IMG/VR virus record: IMGVR_UViG_3300025151_000142
Coordinates: 1-34,568 of that record
Origin: a virus
Direction: 5' to 3' (one strand)
DNA length: 34,568 nt
Positions 6,058 to 14,400 of this stretch are shown piece by piece. Every line of letters begins with the position of its first letter. Position 1 is the stretch's first letter. The notes below the pieces were generated by a model. It made no database searches and was not told where the DNA came from. It worked only from the letters and a program-made list of their open reading frames with translations. The position numbers were made by a program, and so were the translations under genes.

Positions 6058-6154
6058 ACCACACTAACTACAGTGGTTTTCTATATACTCTAACCAATAT
6101 TATCTACTGTATTTATTTTGCAGTTTATAGGGAGATGCGTGGTCAGCGTGGTTT

Positions 6155-6271
6155 GTGAGGGCAGACAGTAAATGGATTATCATCAGCATTGCTCTTCTTT
6201 CGATAATTAATATATGGCTCGAACAACTGCCCTCACTTAACTATTTTCGCACAATCAATTATTGTGTGTGA
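6155..6271 (+). CDS. Possible 38-aa membrane peptide (weak)
   Basis: A GTG-started frame encodes a short peptide with one strong hydrophobic stretch (WIIISIALLSIINIWL, residues 7-22) followed by LEQLPSLNY. The look is that of a small phage membrane peptide, but there is no clear ribosome site, the start is GTG, and a 10-bp inverted repeat (6155-6164 and 6227-6236) lies inside it. The stretch may instead be regulatory. Confidence 0.3.
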   Translation: MRADSKWIIISIALLSIINIWLEQLPSLNYFRTINYCV

Positions 6272-6290
6272 AAACGAGTTTACTTAAGTA
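6155..6290. repeat. Palindrome-rich region beside the integrase gene
   Basis: Three palindromic elements fall within 136 nt just past the integrase stop. One is a perfect 10-bp inverted repeat, GTGAGGGCAG (6155-6164) and CTGCCCTCAC (6227-6236). One is CACAAT-N5-ATTGTG (6250-6266). One is TACTTAAGTA (6281-6290). Such clusters can be operators, integrase arm sites or part of an attachment region. No direct repeat proving an att core is visible, and 6058-6154 holds nothing I can name. Confidence 0.4.
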
Positions 6291-6291
6291 G

Positions 6292-7059
6292 TCATTTCAC
6301 CAATTTAATTTGCGAGGCCATATCTTCTGCTAAAACGTCACCATAGCTTGCTGTCATGCCTTGAGGTTTATGTCCCACAATGGCCATAGCAATACTGTAC
6401 TCAACACCTGCCTGCCGCATCCGAGTAATAAATGAATGGCGGATGCCATGAGCTGAAATGCCTGTATGTTTCTTTAGCTTCCGGCTAAAGTAATCACCTG
6501 CGTTTGCGTTTGTTGTAAATGGGAAGCGATCGATATATTTAAAAAACTCTGGATGTATTGGCACCTGCCGTTGCGTGTAGTTGTTCTTACACTTACGGAT
6601 GTGATTGTGTTCAATATTGATATAGGGCACATCGGCATCGGTTACAAAATCTTCAGGCAACAAGCAGGCCACTTCACTAATCCTGAAACCGTGTAGCCAG
6701 ACCGCCATGAACAGTGGATCGTCATGAAACCGCTGAAAGTGATCAAACTTTTTGTGAGGATATTTTTTGTAAGACTTATCTAATCCTTTGAGTAGCCCTT
6801 GCCATGGATTCCATTTGATGATTCCCATGTGGACCCCTCGGTTAAACATGCTGCCGATATAACCAAGTTGTGTGCGTATGTAGCCAGTGCTGTGATTACA
6901 TTCGAGTAGTTCGCAGCGATGATCAATGGCAAAGTCTCGATCAATTTGATCGACCTCTACATTTTCAATATGCCTGGCGGCGTGTCGCCACCCGTATTGG
7001 GTCGAATCAGAAAGTCGTTTGAATGAAAGCGTTCGCTTAAGCAGGTTGGAAATGAGCAT
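6292..7059 (-). CDS. int: Tyrosine recombinase / phage integrase
   Basis: The 255-aa protein has an N-terminal helical core-binding part (1-110) and a C-terminal catalytic domain. The catalytic residues are visible in order: Arg in WLHGFRISEVACL, His and Arg in HGIRHSFITRM, His in AIVGHKPQG, and the nucleophilic Tyr in TASYGDV. It therefore appears intact and able to integrate and excise phage DNA at a tRNA or other host site. It is short (typical phage integrases have 300-400 residues) because an N-terminal arm-binding domain is lacking or reduced. A consensus promoter lies about 125 nt upstream. It is the last gene of the long - strand block, but with its own promoter. Confidence 0.95.
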   Translation of the reverse strand: MLISNLLKRTLSFKRLSDSTQYGWRHAARHIENVEVDQIDRDFAIDHRCELLECNHSTGYIRTQLGYIGSMFNRGVHMGIIKWNPWQGLLKGLDKSYKKYPHKKFDHFQRFHDDPLFMAVWLHGFRISEVACLLPEDFVTDADVPYINIEHNHIRKCKNNYTQRQVPIHPEFFKYIDRFPFTTNANAGDYFSRKLKKHTGISAHGIRHSFITRMRQAGVEYSIAMAIVGHKPQGMTASYGDVLAEDMASQIKLVK

Positions 7060-7183
7060 GGTTGGGATATAAGCATCATCAATGCGAATCTACCGTTGAC
7101 AAAGCAACCGTGTGGGCATATCGTGTGAAATGGCCCATGCGGGTGTTGTGTAATGGTAAGACCACACTGATGGTGGCTTGCTG

Positions 7184-7211
7184 ATTATACCTCAGCCCCT
7201 CGAATTTTCAA
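7184..7211 (-). promoter_or_regulatory. Sigma-70 promoter for the integrase
   Basis: Read on the - strand, TTGAAA (7206-7211) and a perfect TATAAT (7184-7189) are separated by 16 bases. Transcription would start near 7177 and give a leader of roughly 120 nt before the integrase ATG. The leader can fold TGGGC/GCCCA. This is the best promoter match in the window and would let the host RNA polymerase express integrase separately from the late operon. Confidence 0.65.
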
Positions 7212-7215
7212 CCCA

Positions 7216-7374
7216 TTAAACAATTTTATCTGGCTCGCTGGCGGCAGGTTCTTCTGGAGTTTTTGTAGTAACTAAAGGCTCTAAATCATAGAACTGAACG
7301 ATATAAACGACGACAGCAATTACTGCCATAACGAGCAGTACGATGCTCGCATACAGAATCTCAAGGTAGAGCAT
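7216..7374 (-). CDS. Small single-TM membrane protein (52 aa)
   Basis: The start ATG overlaps the stop of the preceding gene in a TAATG junction (7372-7376), a classic translational coupling. The protein has a short N terminus, one long membrane helix (LEILYASIVLLVMAVIAVVV, residues 4-23, extending to about 27) and a Pro/Glu-rich cytoplasmic or periplasmic tail. It could be a small holin or spanin-like lysis protein; nothing more specific can be seen. Confidence 0.6.
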   Translation of the reverse strand: MLYLEILYASIVLLVMAVIAVVVYIVQFYDLEPLVTTKTPEEPAASEPDKIV

Positions 7375-7952
7375 TACATCATTCCTTTCAGTCGGGTCAA
7401 ACGCTCAGCTTGTTTTTTGTGCTTGCTCGATGCACCATGCAATTCATCAATAACGCTGTCCATTTCGTTTGACATTTCATCTGCATCTTTTCCTGTGTCA
7501 ACAGGCAAATCAGGCGAGCACTCATCACGAATTGGTCCGCCATGAACCCAGGCATCGCAAGTTCTATCACCAGCGCATTTGAATTTAAACAGCTGACAAT
7601 AACCAAGATTGCCATTCATAATCACTTGGGCTGGATCGGCAACCGTGTCACGTTCATTAATGCCTTTACCAATGCAGCACATGATCTTCCATGTCTGATC
7701 AAAAGCAGCACAATTTCCGCAACGGGTTGTCTTTGCAATTTCAACACTAGTATTAAAGATATCCGCTTTGGCTTGCCAGAATTCTTCGTCCTCCACATCA
7801 GGATTCATTGGCCCATAGCCAAATTCATCGATCGTCCAATTACGATTTTTGGTGTTTTCATGAACATCAGTTGTTGCTAATGGGCATGACTTGGTCATCG
7901 AAGTGACCCGTCCATTTAGCATCGCTTCTGCTTTACGTTCCTGATGATTCAT
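7374..7952 (-). CDS. Cys-rich metal-binding-type protein of unknown function
   Basis: The 192-aa protein carries a cluster of Cys residues in its middle: RCGNCAAFD (about 78-86), IMCCIGKG, GYCQLFKFKC and RTCDAWVHGG. The spacing suggests a zinc site or an iron-sulfur cluster. Similar CxxC...CxxFxxxC...CDAW proteins occur in marine phages, where they lie among structural genes; I do not know their role. The C-terminal 50 residues are a charged helix. It is coupled to the downstream membrane protein by TAATG and begins three bases after the 76-aa gene ends. Confidence 0.65.
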   Translation of the reverse strand: MNHQERKAEAMLNGRVTSMTKSCPLATTDVHENTKNRNWTIDEFGYGPMNPDVEDEEFWQAKADIFNTSVEIAKTTRCGNCAAFDQTWKIMCCIGKGINERDTVADPAQVIMNGNLGYCQLFKFKCAGDRTCDAWVHGGPIRDECSPDLPVDTGKDADEMSNEMDSVIDELHGASSKHKKQAERLTRLKGMM

Positions 7953-7954
7953 CG

Positions 7955-8185
7955 CTATTTACTGATAATATTTTTGTAGAAGTTTGCCTTCTTCTTCATT
8001 TTACTGGTAGCAGATGGATCCTTTAATACCTGATTGGCGAACTTCTTTCTGCCTTCTGGAGTATCCGGAAAGCCAGCTTTGGTGGCCGCTGCAGTAAATG
8101 TCCCTTTTGTTCCACCTTTTTTACGATGAGACATTTTTTTAAATGCCTTAGCTAATCCTTTTGCTTTTGATCGTTTAGACATCAA
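7955..8185 (-). CDS. Small basic phage protein (76 aa)
   Basis: A strongly basic Lys-rich protein with a conserved-looking core (FTAAATKAGFPDTPEGRKKF, then ANQVLKDPSATSKMKKKANF). Similar short basic proteins are common in marine cyanophages. It overlaps the upstream 84-aa gene by four bases (ATGA type). It may bind nucleic acid or be packaged in the virion, but this is inferred from charge and neighbours only. Confidence 0.6.
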   Translation of the reverse strand: MMSKRSKAKGLAKAFKKMSHRKKGGTKGTFTAAATKAGFPDTPEGRKKFANQVLKDPSATSKMKKKANFYKNIISK

Positions 8186-8436
8186 CTTCTATGGCGAGCT
8201 GTTTTTTTAGCAACATCATCTGGTTGTTTACTGTGTTGTTGCCCTTTACGTATAGAAGCACGTTTTTTAGCTGTCGATCGTGCATATTCCTTATCCGATA
8301 ATGCTGCCCTTGCTTTTTTCGGTAAATAACGCTCACCAGTAGCATCTTTACCTTGAGTTGAATTTTTGCCAGACTTTGTTCCCCAATCTTCTTTAGTCCA
8401 ACTGTCTAAAGACTTTTGTGATTTCGCTTTAGCCAT
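8182..8436 (-). CDS. DUF5872-like small basic protein (84 aa)
   Basis: The sequence SLDSWTKEDWGTKSGKNSTQ near the start, followed by GERYLPKKARAAL and a basic tail (TAKKRASIRKGQQHSK), matches a family of small basic proteins widespread in marine viruses that I recall as DUF5872-like. The function is unknown; the charge suggests DNA or RNA binding. Its stop overlaps the next start by four bases. Confidence 0.6.
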   Translation of the reverse strand: MAKAKSQKSLDSWTKEDWGTKSGKNSTQGKDATGERYLPKKARAALSDKEYARSTAKKRASIRKGQQHSKQPDDVAKKTARHRS

Positions 8437-8438
8437 GA

Positions 8439-8999
8439 TTAACGTACTGGTACAAATGTGCCTGAAATTCCAGCATCCATTTGCGATTGTTGTTGTTCAA
8501 ATGTTCGCTTTAATTCTGGATCTAATTCCATTTTCCCGAATGACCCCAGAAAATCAGGTCTAGAGTTATAGCCTGGTTCATCTCTGTCATCGATGCCATT
8601 GCTGTTAGCATCTTTAAAATCCATTGTTCGAGTAGGGAAAACTTCAGGTATTTTGTCAAATCTGCGGTCGTCAGATTCTGGTCCACCCATGTCTGGAAGG
8701 CGTGGCATATCAGGCATGTGCCTATCTATAGTTCCGTCATATTTATAAGATCCAGGAGGACCAGTAAATACTTGATCTGGAGCGGCTTCATATCCGTGTT
8801 TTTTAATAACGTCTGTTAAAGTGCCAGAAGCGACGGGTTGAGGGAAGATTAAATCTAATATTGGTGCTAAAGCTGGATGTTTTAATGCAGCACCAGCTAA
8901 TCGTCCTTTAACAAAATTACCTGGCGCTCCCTCCAAACGATCTACTAAAAAATCAGGTGCACTACCAGCTTGATGAGTTACTGAAATTAAATTTGGCAT
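8439..8999 (-). CDS. Hypothetical protein with a Ca-binding-type loop (186 aa)
   Basis: An Asp/Pro/Gly-rich protein. Around residue 130 it has DANSNGIDDRDEPGY, which resembles the DxNxNGxxDxxE calcium loops of thrombospondin type-3 or dockerin repeats. The remainder is not recognisable, with a Pro/Asp-rich middle (HMPDMPRLPDMGGPESDDRR). It is probably a minor virion protein given its place between other late genes, with start and stop touching neighbours. Confidence 0.55.
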   Translation of the reverse strand: MPNLISVTHQAGSAPDFLVDRLEGAPGNFVKGRLAGAALKHPALAPILDLIFPQPVASGTLTDVIKKHGYEAAPDQVFTGPPGSYKYDGTIDRHMPDMPRLPDMGGPESDDRRFDKIPEVFPTRTMDFKDANSNGIDDRDEPGYNSRPDFLGSFGKMELDPELKRTFEQQQSQMDAGISGTFVPVR

Positions 9000-9202
9000 T
9001 AGTTTTTGTAGCCTCCACCTTTAGCTTTGTACTCTTTTGCCATCATCTGTGCTTTACGCGCAGACCATTGACCAGGCTTACCGCCTTTACTGCCTGCTTT
9101 TATTCTATTAAAAATTGATTTGCGTAATCCAGGTTTGGTGTAATTACCAGCCTCATTAACGCGGGATTTAGCTTTAGCTTTTGCTTTTTTGCGATCAGAC
9201 AT
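8999..9202 (-). CDS. Small basic phage protein (67 aa)
   Basis: A 67-aa protein rich in Lys, Arg and Gly with the string RIKAGSKGGKPGQWSARKAQ, a motif I recall from short basic proteins in cyanophages and large DNA viruses. It shares single-base overlaps with both neighbouring genes (at 8999 and 9202), showing tight operon packing. Likely nucleic-acid binding or virion-associated; no proven function. Confidence 0.6.
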   Translation of the reverse strand: MSDRKKAKAKAKSRVNEAGNYTKPGLRKSIFNRIKAGSKGGKPGQWSARKAQMMAKEYKAKGGGYKN

Positions 9203-9837
9203 TAGTTTTTACCAAAATAAGATTTGTGCATTTTCATGCCTTCAATAGACGCTTGGCGAGGATCTTCCCTGCGAAGGCGATCGTATTCAGCATCAAGCGC
9301 AGCTTTAGACATTTCGCTGTAATTTGCAGCCCGTTCGTGAGCACTATTCCTCCCAGAAGAATCGTCGGAAGTGGATCCCAAAGATCCTGAAGAACTGGTA
9401 GAGGTTGAGGTTTCAAGTGGTTGGCTAACTCCTGGAAAAGTTGCAAGCTTTCCGCCTGCACCTCCTCCAAATAAAACATTAAATTGATTTTCTGTTAAGT
9501 TAAAAAGGCCATCTTTTGCAGCTAAATGCAAATGTGTATCATGACCTTTTACACCACTATTTGGGCCAAAAACTTCAACACCAGATCCTTTCAGTAAGTT
9601 TTCTAAATTCCCAGTGCGAGTTCGCCAATCAACTCCATCAATTACGTCATCACGCCAATCTTGCACATCAATGGCTTGATTAGCATAGTGATAACTATTT
9701 TTAGAATGAACTGGATCTACTGGATCAAAATGCGGATGCTCGCGAATAGTTAAACCAAAATTATCCCGCAAGCGTTCGCCTAACGCAATGATTGGTACTT
9801 GATAGAAACCATCAGCGGTCTTTGTGTAATTTGCCAT
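9202..9837 (-). CDS. M15-type peptidase, probable endolysin or cell-wall hydrolase
   Basis: The N-terminal domain (about 1-115) has the zinc-site signature of D-Ala-D-Ala peptidases. SYHYANQAID gives S48, H50, N53, A55 and D57 in the S-x-H-x-x-G-x-A-x-D spacing (Gly replaced by Asn), and GHDTHLHL gives H102 and H104. These enzymes cleave peptidoglycan cross-links. A Ser/Thr-rich linker (about 140-165) leads to a charged helical C terminus that may bind the wall or the virion. No signal peptide is present, so export would need a holin (candidate at 4383-4682) unless it is a tail-borne enzyme. Its location among virion genes leaves both options open. Confidence 0.75.
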   Translation of the reverse strand: MANYTKTADGFYQVPIIALGERLRDNFGLTIREHPHFDPVDPVHSKNSYHYANQAIDVQDWRDDVIDGVDWRTRTGNLENLLKGSGVEVFGPNSGVKGHDTHLHLAAKDGLFNLTENQFNVLFGGGAGGKLATFPGVSQPLETSTSTSSSGSLGSTSDDSSGRNSAHERAANYSEMSKAALDAEYDRLRREDPRQASIEGMKMHKSYFGKN

Positions 9838-9838
9838 A

Positions 9839-10123
9839 TCACCATTTCACTTTATGCGACCAATAGCGAGCAGACATCTTGCTGGGCTTTGAATCTTGAG
9901 CGTTGTGCCTGGCGTAATAAGACTTGCGTCTAGCTTTGTCTTTTGCAGAAGAAGGATTTTTGCCTGCACCTTTAACTCCCTGTTGACCAAAACGAATCAA
10001 CTTCTCTTTGCCACCTTCTTTTGCAAGAACGACATGTGACTTGGTTGGGTGATTAGGAGTGCGACGAGGTTTGTTTGGAGTCAGGCTATCTTTCAATGCC
10101 TTTCCAGCCATACGTTTAGCCAT
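9839..10123 (-). CDS. Small conserved basic phage protein (94 aa)
   Basis: A very basic protein whose C-terminal half (EKLIRFGQQGVKG, then KARRKSYYARH, then SARYWSHKVKW) fits a short domain that I recall in many marine phages and viruses, with the pattern F.RARH...YW..K. A TAAAATAGTA motif lies 20 nt upstream (10144-10153), matching the candidate late promoter. The role is unknown; DNA binding or packaging into capsids is plausible by charge. Confidence 0.65.
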   Translation of the reverse strand: MAKRMAGKALKDSLTPNKPRRTPNHPTKSHVVLAKEGGKEKLIRFGQQGVKGAGKNPSSAKDKARRKSYYARHNAQDSKPSKMSARYWSHKVKW

Positions 10124-10154
10124 AGTATTTGATCTCTAATCAATACTATTTTAA

Positions 10155-10301
10155 CTATTCTTTTTTACCCTTTAGTTCCAGTGGATCAGGTTTACCATCT
10201 ACAATTGCACAGGCTCGATGATAATAAAAACTGTCAGTTTTATCAGCTGCTTCTAAAGCATCTTTGATTTTTTGCCAGTTCTCAAGTTCGTCTTTATCCA
10301 T
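10155..10301 (-). CDS. Small hypothetical protein (48 aa)
   Basis: The ATG at 10299-10301 overlaps the end of the 91-aa gene by eight bases. The product is an acidic/aromatic 48-aa protein (MDKDELENWQKIKDALEAAD, then FYYHRACAIVDGKPDP). It fills an otherwise empty gap between 10124 and 10293, and similar tiny ORFs occur in cyanomyoviruses. No function is known. Confidence 0.55.
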   Translation of the reverse strand: MDKDELENWQKIKDALEAADKTDSFYYHRACAIVDGKPDPLELKGKKE

Positions 10302-10569
10302 TTTCAGTAGTAGCGAGGTGTTCCATTTCTGCATGCATCTGATCGCTCAAAGCACACACTTGTGCACAAGCACCAAGAATTAACCCACGCTGATTAGGCG
10401 TGAGTTCAGCGCTTTCTGCGTCTTCTGACAAAACACGGCTAATGTCACCTAACGACATGATGATTGCGGGTAGTCCCCATTTTTCTACCAATCCGTGCAT
10501 GACAGACAACAGTGGGTTTTCCCCACTTTCAATTGCCTTCCAAAACTCTTCTCGGTCAGATGGTGACAT
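10294..10569 (-). CDS. Helical hypothetical protein (91 aa)
   Basis: A mostly helical, mildly acidic protein (N terminus MSPSDREEFWKAIESGENPL) with two Cys near residues 68-72 and no known domain. TAAAATAGTA lies 18 nt upstream (10588-10597) as a probable promoter element. It sits in a chain of small late genes. Confidence 0.6.
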   Translation of the reverse strand: MSPSDREEFWKAIESGENPLLSVMHGLVEKWGLPAIIMSLGDISRVLSEDAESAELTPNQRGLILGACAQVCALSDQMHAEMEHLATTENG

Positions 10570-10594
10570 ACAAAGTGTTCGTAGTATTACTATT

Positions 10595-10780
10595 TTAAGG
10601 CACTATCTGTTCCTTATATTGACCGTCTGCTTGGAACAAACAATCATTGCCAGCGCAGAAAATTTCAAAGAACGTATCTAAAATATCGTCAGAAACTTGA
10701 CCTTCTAAATAATTCCACGCTGCAATCTGATGTGATTCTTCAACATAGACTTTTGCAGCAACTGATAGCTGACTCAACAT
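10595..10780 (-). CDS. Small hypothetical protein (61 aa)
   Basis: A 61-aa helical protein (MLSQLSVAAKVYVEESHQIA at the start) placed 11 nt after the stop of the 62-aa gene and before the 91-aa gene. It has no recognisable motif. Operon position and lack of a competing frame support it as real. Confidence 0.5.
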   Translation of the reverse strand: MLSQLSVAAKVYVEESHQIAAWNYLEGQVSDDILDTFFEIFCAGNDCLFQADGQYKEQIVP

Positions 10781-10791
10781 TGCTCTGTTGC

Positions 10792-10980
10792 TCAGTCTTC
10801 TACTTCGTCATCAAGAAACTCTTCTTCCCCCTCAGCATCATCTTCTGGAGCGTACTCAAGCGTATCTACATATTGAGATACCAGTTGAGATCCAAAAGCT
10901 ACCAAGTTAGGATCATTCGCAGCACGGGCGGCGGCAAAAGAATTAATTGCAGAAATGAGTTCGGATTTCTTACAAGCCAT
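10792..10980 (-). CDS. Small acidic-tailed phage protein (62 aa)
   Basis: The N-terminal part MACKKSELISAINSFAAARA followed by a helical middle and a strongly acidic C terminus resembles short ORFs I recall from cyanomyovirus genomes. The function is unknown. An inverted repeat (10998-11027) lies just upstream, so it may be transcribed separately from the tail-fibre unit or by read-through. Confidence 0.6.
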   Translation of the reverse strand: MACKKSELISAINSFAAARAANDPNLVAFGSQLVSQYVDTLEYAPEDDAEGEEEFLDDEVED

Positions 10981-10997
10981 GTATAAATAAATAACTC

Positions 10998-11027
10998 AGT
11001 GTTCAATCTAGCAAATCATTGAACACT
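10998..11027. repeat. Perfect 10-bp inverted repeat between late genes
   Basis: AGTGTTCAAT (10998-11007) and ATTGAACACT (11018-11027) form a perfect stem with a 10-base loop, just after the stop of the 106-aa gene on the - strand. There is no clean T run (TTATTTATTTATAC follows), so it could be a weak terminator, an mRNA processing or stability hairpin, or an operator. Confidence 0.5.
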
Positions 11028-11038
11028 ATGTGTATTAA

Positions 11039-11359
11039 TTACCAGGGGACTCCCGAACCAGTTACTGGATTCTTTTTAAGTTCAATTTGATCACTTAAGT
11101 TAGTCTCAATAGCAGTAACAGTATCTGCACCAAGAGCACCTTTTACCCAGCCGATGCATGTATCAGCCGTCAAATCTGCATACGGAATAACATCGTCACC
11201 ATCAGCAGGAGCTGCAAGCCCTACGCTTCCATAACTTGAAGCTTGAATATCAGCATCATCATTATCAACTGCAGATGTCCCAAAGTGCACTGTTGAGACA
11301 ATGCCATCAGAAAGTTTTCGTTCGAGTGTATTAATACTCCACGTTGTTGTAACAGCCAT
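11039..11359 (-). CDS. DUF7936-like conserved cyanophage protein (106 aa)
   Basis: The pattern MAVTTTWSINTLERKLSDGI, then VSTVHFG, then IPYADLTADTCIGWVKGALG, ending in GVPW, corresponds to a small conserved family of marine phages that I recall as DUF7936. Members lie near tail-fibre genes, as here. TAGAATAGA lies 17 nt upstream (11377-11385) and would give it its own late transcript after the long fibre gene. A structural or fibre-accessory role is a guess. Confidence 0.7.
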   Translation of the reverse strand: MAVTTTWSINTLERKLSDGIVSTVHFGTSAVDNDDADIQASSYGSVGLAAPADGDDVIPYADLTADTCIGWVKGALGADTVTAIETNLSDQIELKKNPVTGSGVPW

Positions 11360-11426
11360 TTTCTATAACTTAAAACTCTATTCTACTTAATTTATAAGTT
11401 TAAGCAGCTTTAAAGGGTCTAACTAA

Positions 11427-14400
11427 TTAGGTAAAAGTTCCGAATATTGCAACAGCATATGTTGCACTAGCTCCAAGATCATTTCTGATTGTAATGAGGT
11501 TTGAGCCGGCTGTTTTTGTGACACCTGTTGTGTTCGCAACATTATTATTTGCAGTAAAATCGCCGAATGGATCGGAAATTTCCATAATAGTGCTACTTGC
11601 TGTATTAGCAAAGAATGCTCCGCTTGTGCCGTTTGTTACCTCACTGCAGTTGGTCACAGTGATAACAAACAAGGAACCATATCCGATATTAAAAGATGTT
11701 GTAGCATCGTTATCCACTGTGAAAGTACCATTGCTTTTATAAGCTTCTTTTGCAGTTGTAACTTTTACTTCACCACCAAAACTCGCATCTCCATCAGCTG
11801 TAATATGAGCAACATCAGTACTGCTGGCACCTGTCTTAACGGTAAATACTTTTGTCGAACCTGTAGATTCGGTGTTAATTGTGGCCTCGCCGGTGCTCTG
11901 GACAGAGAATTTGCGGTTTCCATTATGAATACCACCAGCGTTAAGTCCGTCATCAAATGTAGCGGATCCAGCAGCTGTAATCAAAGAGGTGTAATTACTT
12001 GAAGACGTACCTCCACGGAAAACATGATTGCCGCCACCATCAGTTCGAGATGCTTGGAAAGCACCGCTTGCGCTGTCGGCACTTACTTGCCCAGTAAACA
12101 CCGCATTTCCGCCGCTGTTGAGTGTTAGCCGTGCGTTTTCAGAAGCACCAGTCCTAAACACAAGTGAATCAGTATTACCACAATCAATACTTGCTTTTCT
12201 ATTTCCACTTCCGCTTATCCAGCCAATTCTGTTTGCATCTCCAGATCCTTCTGGAAGAGTAATTCTATAAGTGATATCAGAATCTTTGCCGACACCCAGA
12301 TAACCTGAGCTTCCATCAATGCGTGCAAACTCACTGCCAGAAGATTTAAATCTGATAAACCCACTGCCGCGTGTGTCAAAGGAGAATCCACCGTTTTCAG
12401 CAAACATTTCCATAATGCCGCCGTTGCCGTCACTTGATTGCAGCCTGATGCCAACAGCAGAATCTGATCCTTGGATTAGCATCCCTTTGTTGATAGCGCC
12501 CAGGGTATTATTTGCAGATCCAGCAGGAACAAAAGTATTGCCAATACCAAAGTTGCCAGCGTAATCAATAATAACTTTGTCTGTATAATTATTGCTATTG
12601 TCATAGCGACGAATTTTAAATGCACCCTCAAGACCGTTATTCGTCTTTCCAGCAATAACTGCTACTGATGGATCACTATCATATGAACCACTTCCTGGAT
12701 CAAGTGTAATTCGATCTTCTGCATCACCACCAAAAAATCCAGTTCCATCACTACCTCTAATTCCAATATTAGCGTCGCTAGTTAAGTCGCCTCCAAGGTA
12801 AAGATCACCGTCTGTTTGCAATCCTGAATGCCAAACGTTAGAGCTTGAGTTTTTAGCAGCCCAAACATAGTGAGCACCGGCAAGGACTGTACCAGTTTGG
12901 AACCAGGACGCAGTTGTTGAATTTTGAGCTGATAAAGAACTTGTTGTAATTGATCCGGCAAACTCTGCGTTTCCGCTGCTGTTTAAAAACAAAGGAATGC
13001 GATTATTGGTTATATCTTTAAAAACAAGACCATAAACTGAGGCACTATTAGGAGCAGCTATTTGCCAGTCATTTGTGGCACCTTTTAAATTTAATACAGT
13101 ATCGCCACTAGCTCCAGTACCTTCAATGCGAACTGTATGATCACCTGTAGCAGCAGCTTTTACATGAAGATCAACAGAAGGATCTCCTGCTCCTATCATT
13201 ACGTTACCTGCATCATTGATTAGTAATCGTTGAGTGCCATTCTGTTCAAATTTAGTTACTCCCGCACTTCCACTCATAAACAATAGATTTGCACTATCTG
13301 CTCTTATATGAACACTGTTATTAGTGCCAGCAGTTCCATGTGAACCTATTGTGATACGTGCGTCAGCAGCACCAGTACCAAATTGAGCATCGCTGGCAAA
13401 CGAGGCAGACCCATCGTGAAAAATGCTTGCTTTATAACCGGCTGTACTGTTAACTTTATATACAGCAAAAGCGCGGTGCGTTGAATCTCCAAGGCCATTA
13501 ACATATAAACCGTAACTGTTATTGTTCCAAAGCTTTGCACTACTTGCTGTAGTTGAAGTATAGTTGCCAAATGTGGCAGATCCATTCGTGTCCAAAATGA
13601 GATTAGAATTGGAAGACGAAGCGTTTCCAGTGTCTTTTAGAAAAATTCCCGAGTCTTTGATGACAATCTGACTGACATTGCCGACACTGACATCGCCCCC
13701 AAACTCCGCATTTCCGGTGCTGGTGATTGTAGCTCTTATTGTTTCACTAGAGCCTGTCTTAAATATGATTCCTGCATCTTTTCTATTATTAATTTCTATA
13801 TTTCCTGCGGCTGAATGTAAAATGCTTGCATAATCTGCGCCTGTGCCGTCTCCATTTGAATCTCCATCCAAGATAATTTGTGCAGCATTAGAATCAGTTG
13901 AGCCAACTAAAAGCCCCTGACTACCGGCACCCCTGACTTCTAGTTGATAATTTCCTGATGTGTGTCCCCCAATCAACACCCGCCCCGAGCTGTCGATCAT
14001 CATTGCAGGCGTAGAGCCTGGCGTTGTGCCACCATTAGCTGTTGATTGCCAAAACTCAAGAGCACCAGCAACGTTGTAGTTTGAACCTACAAACCAAGTT
14101 TTTGTGCCTGATGCGCCGTGATAATTAGTGTAAGAACCGCCGGAAACGGAGCTACTACCTAGTGTTAGTTTTGCAGTACCAGATGATGGAGTAAGGTTAA
14201 TTGAGCCAATCGTATTTATGTTGCCGTTGCCTGAATCAATAGACAATCTTGCATCGCCAACCGAATCTGAACTGGTTCCAATTAATAGCGAACCATACTT
14301 TGAGATTCGGCTTGAAAGTCCAGTTGGAGTGCTAGATCCTTGGACTTTAATTTCACCAGCAGATGCAATTGCGCCATCAAACTCCGCATTTCCGGTGTTG

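Noticed and set aside
6127-6135. ATAGGGAGA resembling the start of a T7 promoter
   Set aside because: Only the initiation part matches; the upstream recognition sequence is absent and no single-subunit RNA polymerase gene is seen.
7139-7210. Complete tRNA gene
   Set aside because: No cloverleaf with paired acceptor ends or a proper T arm can be drawn. The 3' part is better explained as the integrase promoter.
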